Notes: a model not told the origin generated them from the letters alone. Counted from the stretch's first letter, positions 33,111 through 43,533 are shown. The stretch is DNA of 50,310 bases from Lachnospiraceae bacterium (GCA_030524665.1 JAUNGL010000007.1:1-50310), one strand, 5' to 3'. Numbers and translations: made by a program.

Positions 33111-36100
33111 ATGGCAGTGACATGGACCGAAGAACAGCGGCAAGTGATCAATGTGCGGGATAAGGATGTGCTGGTTTCGGCGGCGGCTGGCTCCGGAAAG
33201 ACGGCGGTGCTTGTGGAACGCATTATTTCGCGTATTACAGATCCGGTACACTCGGTCGATATTGATCGTTTGCTGGTGGTGACGTTTACGAATGCGGCAG
33301 CAGCGGAAATGCGGGAGCGGATCCGGGATGCGCTGGAACAGAAGGCTGAGCAGGAGCCGGAGAATACACATCTGCAAAAGCAGCTTGTGCTGATCCATCA
33401 TGCAAGCATTACGACGATTCACAGTTTCTGCCTGAAAGTATTGCGGAGCCATTTTCATACGATCGGGCTGGATCCCGCATTCCGGATTGCAGACGAGGGA
33501 GAGATACGGCTTCTGGAACAGGATACGGTGAAGGAAGTGCTGGATGAGGCTTATGAAAAGAAAGCTCCGGAATTCCATGCATTTCTGGAATGTCTGGCAA
33601 CCGGGAAAAGCGATGATATGATACCGGAGCTGATCCTGCAGCTTTACCATTTTTCACTTGGGCATCCCTGGCCGGATGAGTGGCTGGAGGAGTGCTGTGG
33701 GATGTATGAGAGGAAAGAAACGGGATTTGCGGAAAATCCTGACCAGTCACAGAGAAAAGGTTTGGAGAATGATGGAAAACAGTCTGTGAGGGATGCAGAA
33801 GCTTTGAATGGCAGAACACAGCACGGCTGGGGACAGCAGCCATGGTTGGAATTTCTGGTACAGGATGTCAGGCATCTGCTGTCTGATATGCAGGAGGAGC
33901 TGCGGGAGGCAGTACAAATCGCAGAACAGCCAGATGGACCGTATCCGTATCTGAAGGCATTGGAGAGCGATGCACAGATACTGGAGAGGCTTGCGGTGGC
34001 ACAGGATTATGATACTCTGGCAGGTGCATTCGCCCAAATGGGAAGTCTGGCACGGCTTGCAGCGATCCGGGATAAGACTATTTCAGAAGAGAAGAAGCTG
34101 CAGGTACAGGAGATCAGAAACCAGATCAAGAAGGAGCTTTCGGACATCCGTGATCGGTATTTTTATGCAGGGATTGATGAAATACAGGAAGAATTTTATG
34201 AGAGCGGGCAGATTGTACGTGTTCTTGCAGAACTTACGAGAGCTTTTTCTACTCGTTTTGCAAAGAAAAAAGCAGAGAAAAACCTGCTGGACTTCGGTGA
34301 TCTGGAGCATTTTGCGTTGGAAATCCTTCTGGCGAAGGAGAATGGAAAGGCAGTTCCGACAGCGGCGGCGAAGGAGTATGCAGAGGTCTACGAGGAGGTC
34401 ATGACTGATGAATATCAGGACAGCAATCTTGTACAGGAATTCATTCTGAAGAGTGTATCCGGTGCCGGATGCGGGGCGCACAACCGCTTTATGGTGGGAG
34501 ATGTGAAGCAGAGCATTTACCGTTTCCGCCTCGCACGCCCGGAACTGTTCATGGAAAAGTACAGGACATATGTGCGTGAGGAAGATGAAAATACCTGCCG
34601 GATTGACCTGCATAAGAACTTCCGGAGCCGCAGTCAGGTATTGGAAGGTGTAAACTACATTTTCCGGCAGATTATGACGGAAGGATTGGGGGGTGTCACC
34701 TACGATGACGATGCGGCGCTCTATCCGGGGGCTGTATTTGCGGAGGGGAATGATGCTTCGTTTCTTCCAACTGAGATTCTGCTGCTGGAGCCGGACCGGC
34801 GCAGCGGTGGAGCCGGGCAGGAGAATGAAGAAAAAAATCAAGAGATTCGGAAGGCAGTGAGCCGGAATGAAGTGGAAGAATCAGACAATCGGAGTGAAGC
34901 AGGAAAAGAGAAGCCGGAGAGCCGTGAGAAAGAGGGAGAGCCAGAAAATCGTAGTGAAGTAGGAAAAGGGGAATCGGAAAGCTGGGGAAGAGCGAACACA
35001 GAGATACAGAGTGAAACAGAAAAAGAGAAGCAAGAGAATCAGGAAAATAAGCAGGAAGCAGAAGCACGTCTGGTAGGCCGCCGGATTCTGGAGATCGTCG
35101 GCCATGAAAAGGTCTGGGATAAGGAACTCAGTGCGTACCGTCCGGCATCCTGGTGTGACATTGTAATCCTGCTTCGTACCGTTTCAGGCTGGGCGGAGTC
35201 TTTTCAGGAAGTATTGAGTGATATGGGGATACCGTGCTTTACCGGATCGCAGACAGGTTACTTCTCCGCTGCGGAGGTGCGAGTGGTGCTTTCGTATCTC
35301 CAGATTCTGGATAATCCGGTGCAGGATATTCCGCTGGCCGCGGTACTGAGGAGTCCGATCGGCGGGTTTTCCGACGAGGAACTGGCAATTATCCGGGCGA
35401 AGGCGCCAGGATATTATTTTTATGAATGCTGCCGGAATTTTTGGGCTATGGGGGCAGAGGCAGAAGAAAAAGCCATCTGTGAAAAGCTGGGCCGTTTCTT
35501 TGAAACGTATGAACAGTTCCGTGCGAAAACAGCCTGTACCCCGGTTCACCTGCTGCTCTGGGAGATTCTGGACGTCACCGGGTACGGAGCATATGCAGCC
35601 GCACTTCCGGCAGGCGCACAGCGCAGGGCGAATCTGGATATGCTGGTGGAAAAGGCGATTGCGTATGAGGCTACGAGCTACAGGGGACTGTATCATTTCG
35701 TGCGCTATATTGAAAATCTGAAAAAGTATGAAGTGGATTACGGGGAAGCCAGCATCAGCGGGGAAGCCGATGATACGGTGCGCATCATGAGCATCCATAA
35801 AAGTAAGGGACTGGAGTTCCCGATCGTCTTCGTGAGCGGTATCAGCAAGAGATTCAATGAATCCGATGCAAGAAGCCGGATTGCACTTCACCCGGAGCTC
35901 GGCATAGGCTGTGATTTCGTTGATCCCGGACAGAGAGTCAAAGCTCCGAACCTGCTGAAGCGTGTCATTCAGCGGCAGCTTCGGCAGGAAAGTCTGGGAG
36001 AAGAGCTGCGTGTGCTTTATGTGGCGATGACGCGTGCAAAGGAAAAGCTGATTCTGACAGGGACGGTTTCTGATTTCGAAAAAAAGATGGAGAGCTACGG

Positions 36101-37067
36101 GAGGGGACGTACCCGCGAAGAAACAGAGTTGTCGTATACGCAGCTTTCTTCCGCTTCCTCTTATATGGACTGGGTGATTCCGGCTCTGCTGCATCATCCG
36201 GATGCATCGGACTGGAATGGGGAAGCAAATGGACAGACCCTGTTTTACTGTGCCTGTATGCCTGCAAGCAGACAGACTCTGTACCGGCTGATGACGGAAA
36301 ATGAGGAATCACTCCGCCTGCAGCAGCTTCTGCAGATGGATACGGAAGTATGTCAGGATGAGCAGGCTGCCGCCTATCTGGAACGGGTATTCCATGCTGT
36401 GTACCCATTTGAGAGTGATCAGGAGATCCGGGGCAAGCTGTCGGTATCGGAATTGAAGCGTATGTCGCAGATTCCGGAGACAGAAGAGGGAGACCAGCTC
36501 TATGAAGAAGAACCGGTAGTTCCGCTGGTGCCGCAGTTTCGGAATGAGGGAGAGGTGCTTGCAGGGGCTGCGCGGGGAACCGTATATCACATTTTTATGC
36601 AGAATTTAGATTTTTCTAAGAAAGTATCGCTGGAAATGCAGTTGGAAGAACTGATAAAGTGTGGTAAAATGACCCGGGAGGAAGGCGAGTCCCTGAATCT
36701 GGAGGATATCCGCGTATTTTTGGCGTCGGAGATCGGGCAGAGGATGGAGCAGGCATCTGGGCGTGGAACGTTGTACCGGGAGCAGCCGTTTGTGATCGGC
36801 GTTCCGGCAAATACAGTTCGGAGTGAATGGAATCCGGAAGAAACTGTTCTGGTACAGGGAATTATCGATGCCTTCTTTTATGACGAGGATGGAAAAATCA
36901 TTCTGCTTGATTATAAGACGGATCATGTCCGGTCTGTGAGGGCGCTTGTGGAGAAATACCGTCCGCAGCTTACATATTATGCGGAGGCACTGGAGCGGTT
37001 GACAGAGCGGAGAGTAAAACGCAGGGTGATTTATTCCTTTCATTTGGGACGGGAGATTATATTATGA
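33111..37067 (+). CDS. addA: ATP-dependent helicase/nuclease subunit A
   Basis: 1318-residue UvrD-like helicase plus RecB-type nuclease. Walker A is SAAAGSGKT (23-31), motif II MTDEYQDSN, a late helicase motif RVLYVAMTRAKEKL, and the C-terminal nuclease motif ILLDYKTDHV. The start is set at 33111 behind aaggaggtgag; reading frames extend upstream but overlap addB. Residues about 567-652 are a low-complexity Glu/Lys/Ser/Asn insertion built from a roughly 20-residue repeat (about 60-base units at 34893, 34953 and 35010), making it longer than typical AddA (about 1230). Its stop overlaps the next gene by 4 bases. Confidence 0.95.
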   Translation: MAVTWTEEQRQVINVRDKDVLVSAAAGSGKTAVLVERIISRITDPVHSVDIDRLLVVTFTNAAAAEMRERIRDALEQKAEQEPENTHLQKQLVLIHHASITTIHSFCLKVLRSHFHTIGLDPAFRIADEGEIRLLEQDTVKEVLDEAYEKKAPEFHAFLECLATGKSDDMIPELILQLYHFSLGHPWPDEWLEECCGMYERKETGFAENPDQSQRKGLENDGKQSVRDAEALNGRTQHGWGQQPWLEFLVQDVRHLLSDMQEELREAVQIAEQPDGPYPYLKALESDAQILERLAVAQDYDTLAGAFAQMGSLARLAAIRDKTISEEKKLQVQEIRNQIKKELSDIRDRYFYAGIDEIQEEFYESGQIVRVLAELTRAFSTRFAKKKAEKNLLDFGDLEHFALEILLAKENGKAVPTAAAKEYAEVYEEVMTDEYQDSNLVQEFILKSVSGAGCGAHNRFMVGDVKQSIYRFRLARPELFMEKYRTYVREEDENTCRIDLHKNFRSRSQVLEGVNYIFRQIMTEGLGGVTYDDDAALYPGAVFAEGNDASFLPTEILLLEPDRRSGGAGQENEEKNQEIRKAVSRNEVEESDNRSEAGKEKPESREKEGEPENRSEVGKGESESWGRANTEIQSETEKEKQENQENKQEAEARLVGRRILEIVGHEKVWDKELSAYRPASWCDIVILLRTVSGWAESFQEVLSDMGIPCFTGSQTGYFSAAEVRVVLSYLQILDNPVQDIPLAAVLRSPIGGFSDEELAIIRAKAPGYYFYECCRNFWAMGAEAEEKAICEKLGRFFETYEQFRAKTACTPVHLLLWEILDVTGYGAYAAALPAGAQRRANLDMLVEKAIAYEATSYRGLYHFVRYIENLKKYEVDYGEASISGEADDTVRIMSIHKSKGLEFPIVFVSGISKRFNESDARSRIALHPELGIGCDFVDPGQRVKAPNLLKRVIQRQLRQESLGEELRVLYVAMTRAKEKLILTGTVSDFEKKMESYGRGRTREETELSYTQLSSASSYMDWVIPALLHHPDASDWNGEANGQTLFYCACMPASRQTLYRLMTENEESLRLQQLLQMDTEVCQDEQAAAYLERVFHAVYPFESDQEIRGKLSVSELKRMSQIPETEEGDQLYEEEPVVPLVPQFRNEGEVLAGAARGTVYHIFMQNLDFSKKVSLEMQLEELIKCGKMTREEGESLNLEDIRVFLASEIGQRMEQASGRGTLYREQPFVIGVPANTVRSEWNPEETVLVQGIIDAFFYDEDGKIILLDYKTDHVRSVRALVEKYRPQLTYYAEALERLTERRVKRRVIYSFHLGREIIL
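34886..35056 (+). repeat. in-frame minisatellite inside addA
   Basis: Three degenerate units share the core agtgaag-aggaaaag, starting at about 34893, 34953 and 35010 (periods 60 and 57, both multiples of three). They encode NRSEAGKEK, NRSEVGKGE and QSETEKEK. The repeat is absent from the helicase fold itself and lies in a flexible insertion. Confidence 0.7.
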
Positions 37068-40000
37068 AAAAATTATACCACAATCAGGCAGTCCGGTATA
37101 TTTTCTTCGGCTGCTGTACGACTATGGTGAATCTGGTATCGTACTATCTGCTGCGCACCTTTCTTCGGATTGATCTGACTGCAGCGAATCTGATCGCGAT
37201 ATCACTGTCAATTCTGTTCGCATACGTTGTGAACAAGCTTTTTGTATTTGAACACAAGACCGGTTCTCTTCCGGAATTCCTGAAAGAGGCCGGAAGCTTT
37301 ATCGGGATGCGCCTTGGAACCATGCTTGTTGAGATTCTTGGCATGCTGCTGCTGACCTGTATTTGGGGGATCAATGAGATGATCGCCAAGCTGGCGATTC
37401 AGTTCATTGTGCTGGTGCTGAACTATCTGATCAGCCGGTTTGTCGTATTTCGGGATGGTGATGAGAATTCAGACAGGGAAGCACTGGAGAAGAAGCGTAT
37501 TTCACGCAGATATTTTCTGGCGGGCTTTTTCCTCTCCGTGCTGGTGGCAGGGATTGGATTTATCTGCCACGGTGTATGGCCGTTTGGGGATAAGACCGTA
37601 CTGATTGTGGATTCTCTGCATCAGTATCTTCCATTTTATACGGATTTCCATCAGAAGCTTGCAAACAGTGAGTCACTGCTCTATTCATTTTCCGGCGGAC
37701 TCGGCTACAATTTCTGGTCCACGTATGCATATTATATGGCGAGCCCGGTGAATTTCCTGCTGGTACTGGTGCCGATGGAGCACGTATGTGATTTTATGGA
37801 TCTGGTGATCCTGCTGAAGATCGGCCTGTGCGGCGGATGCTTCTCCTGGTATCTGCATCAGAGAGACCGGAGCCGGAGATACCTTCCGGCTGTGTTCGGA
37901 GTGATGTTTGCTCTGAGTAATTTTGTGCTGGGCTATTATTTCAATCTGATGTGGCTGGACAGTGTTGCCGTCCTTCCGATTATCATGCTGGGAATCGAGA
38001 GGATTGTGGATGGAAAGAGCGGGCGTCTGTTCGGCGTTTCCCTGTTTTTCGGATTGTGGTGCAATTATTATATTGGATTTATGCTGTGCATCTTTTCCTG
38101 CCTGTATTTTCTGGTGCGCTGGGTCAGTGCCGGAAGAATCACGGTCAGAAGGGTATTCCGAAGCTGTCTGAACTTTGGCTGGTATGCGCTGCTTGCCGGA
38201 GGGATGGCTGCGCTGGTACTGCTGCCAGCATTTATGGGACTTTCTTCATCGGAGTCCATGCAGGGCAATAAATTTCCGTCGACGATTAAATTTTATACCG
38301 ACTTTTCGGAGATGATGCTGAATCATTTCGCCTTTCTGGAGCCGATTAATATTGCAAATACGCAGGTTGGCCTGAATGCTTACTGCGGAGTGGCAACTGT
38401 GCTTCTGGCGGTGCTGTACCTGTTTGATTCCAAAATCAGGCTGCGGGAACGGCTGGCGCATTACGCACTGACCGGTTTTCTACTGCTTAGCTTTTCATTG
38501 AATATTTTAAATTATATCTGGCACGGATTCCATATCCAGAATGGGCTGCCGAACCGGTTTGCATTTATCTATATCGCACTTCTTCTGGTGATGGCGTATG
38601 ATGCACTGGGACATATCAGAAACTTCCATCTGCTGAAGCTGCTGGTTTCCTTTGTGGCTCCGGCTGCATTTGTTGCATACGTTTATCTGACAGGGTACGG
38701 TGAGGTGGAGGATTATCTCTGCTATATTACTTTTGGGATTCTGGTACTCTGGCTTGGGCTTCTGCTGATTGGCAGATACGTGCATGTTCTGAAGCCTGCG
38801 CTCTATTACGGACTGATTTCGGCTGTGGCTCTCGTGGAGGTATCTGCCAATGGCATTCATGGTATACTGAAGAACGGCGGTGTGACCAGGAGTCTGTATG
38901 TGGCTGACCAGACGTCTTATCAGGCGCTGATGGCGGAACAGGATGACGATTCGTTTTTCAGAAGCGAGATAGACCGCCAGCGGATGCGGAATGTGACAAT
39001 GTTCGCGGGCGGCAACGGAATGGTGATGTTTAACTCGACGATGCAGGAATCTGTGATTGACTTCTGTGACAGCGTGGGAATTGAAGCAAGAACGAATAAG
39101 AACGGTTATCTCGGCGTGACGAAGCTGATGAATGATGTGCTGGGAATCAAATACCTTGCATCTCCTTCGAAGCTCGCAGATACGATGTATCAGTTTGAGA
39201 GAGTCGGAGAGGACGGAGAGCTTACACTGTACCGTAATGATAATGCACTGTCGATCGGATTTATGGTAAATGATGCGGTCCGCCAGTGGGATATTGATGG
39301 TGAGGAACCACTGGAGGTACAGAACAGTTTTGTGACGCTTGCGACGGGGCTTGAGCCGATCTATGTACTGGACCGTACGATCCAGATGGAAGACGGAGAA
39401 AATTACGGAATCAGGATCCCGGAGAACAAGCAGGTGTATCTCTGCCTTGATACGCGGGTAGCGAAGATTGAACTGAATACCCCGGAATACGTTAAGACAT
39501 TTAATGACTATACAGATCATCTGTATGCGATCAATGGTGCGAATGGCAATGATATGGCGGACTTTACAGTGACTCTGAAGGAGAGCCAGTCATTCGAGGA
39601 GGCAGAGGTATACACCTGTGCGAATGACGCTTACCAGAAGGTTGTAGACCAGCTTTCAAAGAGCCAGATGACGGATGCGGAGGTATCCGGAAACCAGCTC
39701 CGGGGAACGATTGATGTACAGGAAGCGGGTACGCTGCTTCTGACGATCCCGTATGATACGGGATGGAGCATCAAAGTAGACGGAAATGAAACAGAATTCT
39801 ACAGTATCGGAAAAGCTCTGACAGGAGTATCACTCGGTATCGGGACGCATACGATTGAGATGAAATATACGCCACCCGGACTGTGGTTGGGGAGCTTCCT
39901 GAGTCTGCTGTGTGTGGCATTGTATATGCTGTCAGGCGTTCTGGAAGGAAAGCACCCGGAGTGGTTTGCACAGAAGGAAGGAAACTCAGATCATGCAGAT

Positions 40001-40183
40001 GGCTCAGGAAACGGTGCTGCGTGGGAAGACGGAATGAAGGGCAGTGAAAGCATGGAAGCAGATACTGACGAAGCAGAGCTCTGGTCAGAGGAGGAGCTTG
40101 CAGAAGAAGCGTCGGAAGACGAATGGAAGGATGCCGTGCAGATGGAAGAGTCCACGGATGAGGAAGATCCATTTCAGGATTAA
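37064..40183 (+). CDS. GtrA-YfhO fusion membrane protein
   Basis: 1039-residue polytopic protein. Residues about 1-135 are a GtrA domain with four helices (RYIFFGCCTTMVNLVSYYLL, VNKLFVF, IQFIVLVLNYLISRFVVF), thought to flip undecaprenyl-phosphate sugars. Residues about 150-930 are a YfhO-type GT-C domain with many helices, the loop DSLHQYLPFYTDFHQKLAN and YNFWSTYAYY near the start, and a large extracellular part before the last helix (about 945-965). An acidic tail of about 65 residues ends the protein. In Bacillus and Listeria separate GtrA and YfhO proteins work with a CsbB-like transferase to glycosylate teichoic acids. Start overlaps addA by 4 bases. Confidence 0.88.
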   Translation: MKKLYHNQAVRYIFFGCCTTMVNLVSYYLLRTFLRIDLTAANLIAISLSILFAYVVNKLFVFEHKTGSLPEFLKEAGSFIGMRLGTMLVEILGMLLLTCIWGINEMIAKLAIQFIVLVLNYLISRFVVFRDGDENSDREALEKKRISRRYFLAGFFLSVLVAGIGFICHGVWPFGDKTVLIVDSLHQYLPFYTDFHQKLANSESLLYSFSGGLGYNFWSTYAYYMASPVNFLLVLVPMEHVCDFMDLVILLKIGLCGGCFSWYLHQRDRSRRYLPAVFGVMFALSNFVLGYYFNLMWLDSVAVLPIIMLGIERIVDGKSGRLFGVSLFFGLWCNYYIGFMLCIFSCLYFLVRWVSAGRITVRRVFRSCLNFGWYALLAGGMAALVLLPAFMGLSSSESMQGNKFPSTIKFYTDFSEMMLNHFAFLEPINIANTQVGLNAYCGVATVLLAVLYLFDSKIRLRERLAHYALTGFLLLSFSLNILNYIWHGFHIQNGLPNRFAFIYIALLLVMAYDALGHIRNFHLLKLLVSFVAPAAFVAYVYLTGYGEVEDYLCYITFGILVLWLGLLLIGRYVHVLKPALYYGLISAVALVEVSANGIHGILKNGGVTRSLYVADQTSYQALMAEQDDDSFFRSEIDRQRMRNVTMFAGGNGMVMFNSTMQESVIDFCDSVGIEARTNKNGYLGVTKLMNDVLGIKYLASPSKLADTMYQFERVGEDGELTLYRNDNALSIGFMVNDAVRQWDIDGEEPLEVQNSFVTLATGLEPIYVLDRTIQMEDGENYGIRIPENKQVYLCLDTRVAKIELNTPEYVKTFNDYTDHLYAINGANGNDMADFTVTLKESQSFEEAEVYTCANDAYQKVVDQLSKSQMTDAEVSGNQLRGTIDVQEAGTLLLTIPYDTGWSIKVDGNETEFYSIGKALTGVSLGIGTHTIEMKYTPPGLWLGSFLSLLCVALYMLSGVLEGKHPEWFAQKEGNSDHADGSGNGAAWEDGMKGSESMEADTDEAELWSEEELAEEASEDEWKDAVQMEESTDEEDPFQD

Positions 40184-40291
40184 AAGAGATAGACCGGATT
40201 GTATGATTGGTTAGACGCAGACAGTGATTTCGGAAAAATGAATGCAGGTATGGAATTACTGCAAAAGCATATGATAATGGAGGAGAGACAA

Positions 40292-41464
40292 ATGGAGTTT
40301 CATTTCTCAGAGAAGGCGATGAGAATTGAGGAGGGGATTTTTGCCCTGTTGAATACAAAGAAAAACGAACTGATTGAGCGGGGGAGGACGATTTATAATC
40401 TTTCTGTCGGAACACCGGATTTCCAGCCACCGCAGCATGTGATAGATGCGGTCTGTGAAGCAGCGGCGAAGCCGGAGAATTATAAATATGCGCTGGTGGA
40501 GTTGCCGGAGCTTCTGACCGCGGCACAGGGATTTTTCCGGCGCAGATTCGGGATTGAGCTTGAGACGACAGAAATTATGGAGTTGTACGGTTCCCAGGAG
40601 GGCATGACGCATCTTGCGTGGGTTCTCTGCAACCCGGGCGATCTGGTGCTTGTGCCGAATCCGGGCTATCCGATCTTCAGCATTGGGCCGCAGCTCTGTG
40701 ACGCCGAGGTATGGGAGTACCCGCTTTTGCCGGAAAATGGATTTCTGCCGAAGCTTGCCGAAATTCCGGAGGATGTGGCGCGGAGAGCGAAATTTATCGT
40801 AGTCGGTTATCCGGGAAATCCAACCTGTAAGACAGCGCCGGATTCCTTCTACCGTGAACTAATTGCATTTGCGAAGAAATATGAGATCATCATTCTCCAT
40901 GACAATGCATATGCGGATCTGGTATTCGGCGGACAGAAGGGAGTGTCCCTTCTGTCATTCGAAGGAGGAAAAGAAGTCGGCATTGAGTTTTATTCTCTCT
41001 CAAAGACTTTTAACTATACCGGAGCCAGAGTGTCCTTTGCGATTGGGAATCACGAAATCATTCAGAAATTCAAGGCGTTGCGGACACAGTTTGACTATGG
41101 TACTTTTCTTCCAGTACAGTACGGTGCGATTGCAGCATTAACGGGACCGTTTGACGGTGTGCTGCGACAGCGTGAGGAGTATGAGAAACGGAATCATGCA
41201 CTCTGTCAGGGGCTGCGTGATATTGGCTGGAATGTGCCGGACAGCGAGGGAACTATGTTTGTATGGGCGCCTCTGCCGGAGGGCTACAGTAATTCCGAAG
41301 AATTCTGCATGGAGTTGATGGAGCGCTCCGGAGTGATCTGTGTGCCGGGAAGCAGTTTCGGAAGTCTGGGTGAAGGATTCGTGCGTATGGCACTTGTACT
41401 TCCGCCGGAAGAACTGAAGAAGGCAGTTGAGAGTATCCGGGAAAGTGGAATTCTGAAGAAATAG
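40292..41464 (+). CDS. PLP-dependent aminotransferase, class I/II
   Basis: 390-residue fold-type I aminotransferase. NLSVGTPDFQPPQHV opens the domain; the PLP-binding residues are seen in GSQEGMTHL, YPGNPT, HDNAYADLVF and the Schiff-base lysine in SLSKTFNYTGAR, with VRMALV near the C-terminus. It resembles LL-diaminopimelate and alanine-type aminotransferases, and either could fit beside a peptidoglycan gene, but the amino acid cannot be named safely. The start at 40292 follows ggaggag with 6-base spacing; longer in-frame starts upstream lack a site. murB follows 29 bases later. Confidence 0.88.
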   Translation: MEFHFSEKAMRIEEGIFALLNTKKNELIERGRTIYNLSVGTPDFQPPQHVIDAVCEAAAKPENYKYALVELPELLTAAQGFFRRRFGIELETTEIMELYGSQEGMTHLAWVLCNPGDLVLVPNPGYPIFSIGPQLCDAEVWEYPLLPENGFLPKLAEIPEDVARRAKFIVVGYPGNPTCKTAPDSFYRELIAFAKKYEIIILHDNAYADLVFGGQKGVSLLSFEGGKEVGIEFYSLSKTFNYTGARVSFAIGNHEIIQKFKALRTQFDYGTFLPVQYGAIAALTGPFDGVLRQREEYEKRNHALCQGLRDIGWNVPDSEGTMFVWAPLPEGYSNSEEFCMELMERSGVICVPGSSFGSLGEGFVRMALVLPPEELKKAVESIRESGILKK

Positions 41465-41493
41465 TTTAATGTATGGCAATGAACGGAGGATTT

Positions 41494-42414
41494 ATGCAGG
41501 ATTTGTTCAATGAGCTGGCAGACGCTGTCGGCAGCGATCACATCTGGAAAGATGAAATGATGAAGAAACACACGACCTTCCGGATCGGAGGCCCGGCAGA
41601 TATCTTTGCCGCACCGGAAACGGAGGAAGGAATTCGGGCAGTACAGAGACTTTGCAGGGAATATCAGGTGCCGCTGTATGTCATCGGGAATGGAAGCAAC
41701 CTGCTCGTATCTGACCGTGGAATCCGCGGAGTTGTGATGCAGTTATTTAAAAATTACAGCGGTGTATCTGCGAAAGAGGATACCATCACTGCGAAGAGTG
41801 GAATCCTGCTCTCCGCACTCGCAAGGCGGGCTTTGACACATAGTTTGTCCGGACTGGAGTTTGCTTCCGGAATCCCGGGCACACTCGGCGGTGCGGCTGT
41901 GATGAATGCAGGGGCGTATGGCGGAGAGATGAAGGACGTGATCCAGAAGGTGCGGGTGCTGACTTCGGAGGGAGAGATCCTGACACTTGGGATCGAAGAG
42001 CTGGAAATGGGTTACCGGACGAGTATCATAGCGAAGCGAAATTATCTTGTACTGGAAGCAGAGCTGCATCTTCAGAAAGGTGATTCTGCGCAGATATTAC
42101 AGAGAATGGAAGAGCTGAAGGAACAGAGAGTGTCGAAACAGCCACTGGAGCTTCCGAGCGCCGGAAGTACATTCAAACGGCCGGAGGGATACTTTGCAGG
42201 CAAGCTGATTATGGATGCGGGACTCCGCGGATTTACCTGCGGAGGCGCGCAGGTGTCTGAGAAGCACTGCGGCTTTGTGGTGAACAGGAATCAGGCGACG
42301 GCGGAGGATGTCAGAAGGCTGATCAGCGAAGTACGGCAGATCGTATTTGAGAAGTACGGTGTGATGCTTGAGCCGGAAGTAAAAATGGTCGGAGAATTTG
42401 AGACTGGTATATAA
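41494..42414 (+). CDS. murB: UDP-N-acetylenolpyruvoylglucosamine reductase
   Basis: FAD enzyme making UDP-MurNAc from the enolpyruvyl ether with NADPH. 306 residues. HTTFRIGGPADIF starts the FAD domain, VIGNGSNLL and ASGIPGTLGGAAVMNAGAYG bind FAD, SAGSTFKRP holds the catalytic Ser, and LEPEVKMVG the C-terminal Glu. The start at 41494 follows ggagga at short spacing, as in other genes here; earlier ATGs at 41473 and 41479 lie upstream of the site. It heads the conserved murB-rapZ-whiA-crh run. Confidence 0.95.
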   Translation: MQDLFNELADAVGSDHIWKDEMMKKHTTFRIGGPADIFAAPETEEGIRAVQRLCREYQVPLYVIGNGSNLLVSDRGIRGVVMQLFKNYSGVSAKEDTITAKSGILLSALARRALTHSLSGLEFASGIPGTLGGAAVMNAGAYGGEMKDVIQKVRVLTSEGEILTLGIEELEMGYRTSIIAKRNYLVLEAELHLQKGDSAQILQRMEELKEQRVSKQPLELPSAGSTFKRPEGYFAGKLIMDAGLRGFTCGGAQVSEKHCGFVVNRNQATAEDVRRLISEVRQIVFEKYGVMLEPEVKMVGEFETGI

Positions 42415-42537
42415 TGAGTGGAAAATATTGTCTGGGTATATAGATGGAAGCAAACCGGGAAATGAAATCGGAATGGAGCTGTTTGGCAGAAATAGTATAT
42501 TCAGCAATTCTATAGAACACAGGATGCGGAGGAAGTT

Positions 42538-43395
42538 ATGAGATTTGTGATTGTGACCGGAATGTCGGGAGCCGGAAAAAGTACTGCGCTGAAGGTACTT
42601 GAGGATATCGGATATTTTTGTGTGGACAATATTCCGATTCCTCTGGTAGAGAAATTTACGGAGCTTGCGCTGACTCCGAAGACAGAATACAATAAGGTTG
42701 CGCTTGGCGTGGATATCCGGAGCGGAAGAGAAATTGAAGGGCTGCAGAGTGTGCTGGAGCGGCTGGCAACTCAGGGTCTGATCTATGAAATTCTCTATCT
42801 GGATGCCAATGACACGACGCTTCTTAGGCGCTATAAGGAAACGCGGCGCAGCCATCCGCTTGCCCGCGACGGCAGAATCGAGGATGGCGTTGTGCAGGAG
42901 CGCGAGGCGTTGGCATTCCTCAGGAAGCAGGCAGACTGGATTATCGACAGCTCGACACTTTTGGTGCGGGAGCTGCGTGCGGAGTTGGAAAAAATCTTTG
43001 TGAACAGTCAGGAATACAGGAATATTTATATCACCATCCTGTCTTTCGGGTTCAAATACGGGATTCCGGTCGATTCGGATCTGGTATTTGATGTGCGGTT
43101 CCTGCCGAACCCATACTATTTGGAAGCATTGAAACAGAAAACAGGGCAGGATGCGGAGGTACGGGATTACGTGCTGGGATTCGACCTGACACATGAGTTT
43201 CTGAAAAAGCTCGAGGATATGGTGGATTTCCTGATCCCGAACTATGTGTCGGAGGGAAAGAACCAGCTCGTCATCAGTATCGGATGTACGGGAGGCAAAC
43301 ACCGTTCCGTTACACTGGCGAACTGCCTGTATGAATATCTGAGCCAGAAGAACGGATATGGACTGAAAATCGAGCACCGGGATATTCTGAAGTAA
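42538..43395 (+). CDS. rapZ: RNase adapter protein RapZ (YvcJ)
   Basis: 285-residue nucleotide-binding protein. Walker A is GMSGAGKST at 8-16, a Walker B-like segment is in ILYLDANDTTLL, and the C-terminal domain has the conserved SIGCTGGKHRSVTLA. In E. coli RapZ controls glucosamine-6-phosphate synthase through small RNAs; in Firmicutes YvcJ is less well understood. A gaggaag site precedes the ATG. It lies between murB and whiA. The yvcK/glmR gene that usually stands between rapZ and whiA is absent here. Confidence 0.93.
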   Translation: MRFVIVTGMSGAGKSTALKVLEDIGYFCVDNIPIPLVEKFTELALTPKTEYNKVALGVDIRSGREIEGLQSVLERLATQGLIYEILYLDANDTTLLRRYKETRRSHPLARDGRIEDGVVQEREALAFLRKQADWIIDSSTLLVRELRAELEKIFVNSQEYRNIYITILSFGFKYGIPVDSDLVFDVRFLPNPYYLEALKQKTGQDAEVRDYVLGFDLTHEFLKKLEDMVDFLIPNYVSEGKNQLVISIGCTGGKHRSVTLANCLYEYLSQKNGYGLKIEHRDILK

Positions 43396-43533
43396 AGATC
43401 AGGCGGAAGCAGGCAGAACGGAGGCTGGTCATGCATGGACCACGGAGTTCAGTATTGAGGGAAGCCGGTGGCAGAATTACAGCATGTCCGGGAAGGATCT
43501 GTGGCATAAGTGTATTGGGATGGGAGCATGAAA

